From JBAVEL01 sp049587715 (GTDB lineage Bacteria > Bacteroidota > Ignavibacteria > UBA10030 > UBA6906): DNA of 42,368 nucleotides. A model generated the notes under the pieces. It was given only the letters and a program-made list of their open reading frames with translations. It searched no databases and had not been told where the DNA came from. The stretch's first letter is position 1, and every line of letters starts with the position of its first letter. The position numbers and the translations under genes are program-made. Positions 41,213 to 42,368 of the stretch are shown in pieces. The stretch is taken from the NCBI GenBank assembly GCA_049587715.1, contig JBAVEL010000163.1:1-42368 (forward strand), written 5' to 3'.

Positions 41213-41489
41213 GAAGGCCGCCGCGAGGCCGCCCAACAAGCATTTGAGACCCAGACCCCTTCCGAACTCCTCCTTTGCGGCACGATCTCTGCACGAATGC
41301 ATGCCGCCCGTGTGTGTAACAGTGGGGGGAGAACGCACACTCTGGCCACCAAGCACGCCGTCCCGCACCGGTGCTTGCCAATAGCCTATTCACCCCGCAA
41401 TCCCCTGCGGGATGAACGCCGTGGTTCTTCCTGCACGGGTTTCATTGATGCTTGCCATGCCAGAAGGACGACCCACGTGGTACGCGCTT
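41213..41489. other. 277-bp non-coding stretch with two inverted repeats
   Basis: No convincing gene. Short plus-strand frames have no ribosome site or family features. It holds two inverted repeats: AAGCAC/GTGCTT with a 14-base gap near 41351-41376, and the near-perfect 11-bp pair 41389-41399/41406-41416 (one mismatch, 6-base loop). The second could end the two-component transcript or act as part of a mobile boundary; no T-run is seen. Confidence 0.4.
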
Positions 41490-42071
41490 TCAGCCGCCAC
41501 CAGTCTGGTTGTCGAGTTCTGATGGCTCGATGAAATGGGCACTCAAGGGAAAGCCCTTGATTAGAGGCCTGACTTCGAATGCCACTTGTGCGCCAGTCAC
41601 AACATCAGCCAACGAAAAGAGAAATCCGACTGTAACGACTCCCCCCCAGCAGTGGACATACGTTGTGGACGCCGTTTGTGACACAAATGAAAGACACCAC
41701 AAGCTCACGCCCGCAGTAAGACAATGAACTGCTACGAGAATCAGTGGGGGGATGAACTCTCGCCTAATCTCCCGTACTGAAGAGCGTGATTCGATAATGA
41801 ACTCGAACGCGCTCGAAAAGCGATGACCATTGTACCGAGCACGAATACCTTCAACCTCTCGTGCAGTTCCTCCCTTGATGATCTTCTGACAGTCTTGCGG
41901 AACTCCGGGGAGATCGGAACTGAGAAGCAGAGTCACATAGGGTTGATGGACAGCGTACACATGTTGCAGCCGGTACACGACAAAGACAATTCCCAATCCC
42001 AGAATTGCGGCATCAGCTTGAAGGAATGCAGAGAAGAGGTAAAGGGCGACGTTGTAGGAGTCCGTAATCAT
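41490..42071 (-). CDS. Hypothetical three-helix membrane protein next to the CRISPR array
   Basis: A 193-residue protein whose start is supported by GGAGGT eight bases upstream (42085-42080). It has a hydrophobic N-terminal helix (LYLFSAFLQADAAILGLGIVFVVYRL region, about 9-36), a polar charged middle (RARYNGHRFSSAFEFI), then two further helices (PPLILVAVHCLTAGVSLWCLSFV and WGGVVTVGFLFSLADVVTG). I recognise no family. GC content is about 50% against far higher values elsewhere, which suggests acquisition by transfer. The gene reads leftwards in the same direction as the inferred CRISPR transcript and begins 60 bases from the terminal repeat. A perfect 15-bp inverted repeat brackets it. Confidence 0.72.
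   Translation of the reverse strand: MITDSYNVALYLFSAFLQADAAILGLGIVFVVYRLQHVYAVHQPYVTLLLSSDLPGVPQDCQKIIKGGTAREVEGIRARYNGHRFSSAFEFIIESRSSVREIRREFIPPLILVAVHCLTAGVSLWCLSFVSQTASTTYVHCWGGVVTVGFLFSLADVVTGAQVAFEVRPLIKGFPLSAHFIEPSELDNQTGGG
41494..41508. repeat. Left arm of a 15-bp perfect inverted repeat
   Basis: CCGCCACCAGTCTGG is the reverse complement of 42084-42098. This arm lies inside the last codons of the membrane-protein gene (encoding QTGGG), just before the stop. Confidence 0.85.
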
Positions 42072-42079
42072 ATGAGGTT

Positions 42080-42085
42080 ACCTCC
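42080..42085 (-). promoter_or_regulatory. Strong ribosome binding site of the membrane-protein gene
   Basis: GGAGGT on the minus strand lies eight bases before ATG 42071. Its first two bases are the last two of the inverted repeat arm, so pairing of the repeat would hide part of the site. Confidence 0.75.
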
Positions 42086-42098
42086 AGACTGGTGGCGG
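42084..42098. repeat. Right arm of a 15-bp perfect inverted repeat
   Basis: CCAGACTGGTGGCGG pairs perfectly with 41494-41508. It lies directly upstream of the ribosome site of the membrane-protein gene. No target duplication is visible outside the arms. Confidence 0.85.
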
Positions 42099-42130
42099 CC
42101 AACTGGCTAATGTAGCAATGTCTTCCAAAC

Positions 42131-42368
42131 GTTTCAATCCACGCCCCCGCGTGGGGGGCGACGCGATGGGACCGCGACAAGAGATAGAGGAAGACGTTTC
42201 AATCCACGCCCCCGCGTGGGGGGCGACGCCATCGAGGCCAAATATCGCCGCGGCCAACAGGTTTCAATCCACGCCCCCGCGTGGGGGGCGACTTCAACGG
42301 AGCGTAAGCGATTACTCAGCTTCTGTGTTTCAATCCACGCCCCCGCGTGGGGGGCGACGGTGGTGGCT
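42131..42368 (-). CRISPR. Type I-C CRISPR array, leader-distal end (truncated by window edge)
   Basis: Four identical 32-nt repeats at 42131-42162, 42196-42227, 42261-42292 and 42327-42358 are separated by unique spacers of 33, 33 and 34 nt. A fourth spacer begins at 42359. On the plus strand the repeat begins GTTTCAATCCACGCCCCC; read leftwards it ends in ATTGAAAC, the 5' handle of type I-C crRNAs. It can form a 7-bp stem (CGCCCCC/GGGGGCG) with a 5-base loop. By this orientation the array is transcribed leftwards, and the leader and cas genes should lie to the right, outside the window. The terminal repeat shows no degeneration. Confidence 0.97.

Noticed and set aside
41231..41237. GCCCAAC resembles the RYYYAAC end of an integron attC site close to the foreign-looking gene
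   Set aside because: No matching GTTRRRY core with the usual internal pairing was found at an attC-like distance, so it is treated as chance.
41297..41727. Two short plus-strand open frames (41297-41533 and 41452-41727)
   Set aside because: No ribosome site and no hydrophobic or family features, and they overlap the minus-strand membrane-protein gene, which has a strong ribosome site.

Overview
The window is a stretch of a GC-rich bacterial chromosome (sampled coding lines reach about 75% GC) carrying 31 supported protein genes, one tRNA and the edge of a CRISPR array. Very large extracellular BNR-repeat proteins, one ending in a FlgD-like/type IX secretion (T9SS) sorting domain, together with a DUF4905-like gene and paired HpnC/HpnD, point to the FCB superphylum. 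Clear Shine-Dalgarno sites and sigma70-like promoters (TTGnnn, 17-nt spacer, TATATT-like) argue against a typical Bacteroidota member. A Gemmatimonadota, Ignavibacteriota or Eisenbacteria-like lineage fits better. This placement is inference.

Layout. 37-1754 (minus): hpnC-hpnD, the head-to-head squalene synthesis pair, with hpnE expected beyond the left edge. 2013-7406 (plus): tRNA(CAU), then tilS, hpt, ftsH, a CTP-dependent lipid kinase-like membrane protein and a nucleoside deoxyribosyltransferase-like protein, all tightly packed. 7378-13479 (minus): an operon of five genes, four of them peptidase families (secreted gluzincin, rhomboid, catalytic M16, non-catalytic M16), plus a UPF0145 protein. 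13575-16877 (minus): a 1100-residue secreted BNR propeller protein. 16952-20511 (minus): a membrane FeS oxidoreductase resembling ETF:menaquinone oxidoreductase, followed by YbaK-like, DUF4203-like and GNAT genes. 20608-25825 (minus): PhzF-like, DUF4905-like, rdgB, mtaD and radA, that is, housekeeping and metabolite repair.

25949-34384 (plus): two tandem paralogous BNR exoproteins (1014 and 1199 aa) and a secreted GH10-like (DUF187) glycosidase. 34393-38469 (minus): a TRAP transporter operon (dctM, dctQ, dctP) with a TatT-type lipoprotein, which makes it a TPAT system, headed by a CheY-like receiver gene. Divergent from it, 38580-41212 (plus): an OmpR-family regulator, its histidine kinase and a small DUF6265-like secreted protein. 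The two transcription units share a 110-bp region holding back-to-back predicted promoters.

The right end (41213-42368) differs in character. GC falls to about 50%, a single small membrane-protein gene is bracketed by a perfect 15-bp inverted repeat, and 60 bp beyond its start codon lies the first of four identical type I-C CRISPR repeats. By repeat orientation the array is transcribed leftwards, so the leader and cas genes should lie beyond the right edge. This junction is the most unusual part of the window.
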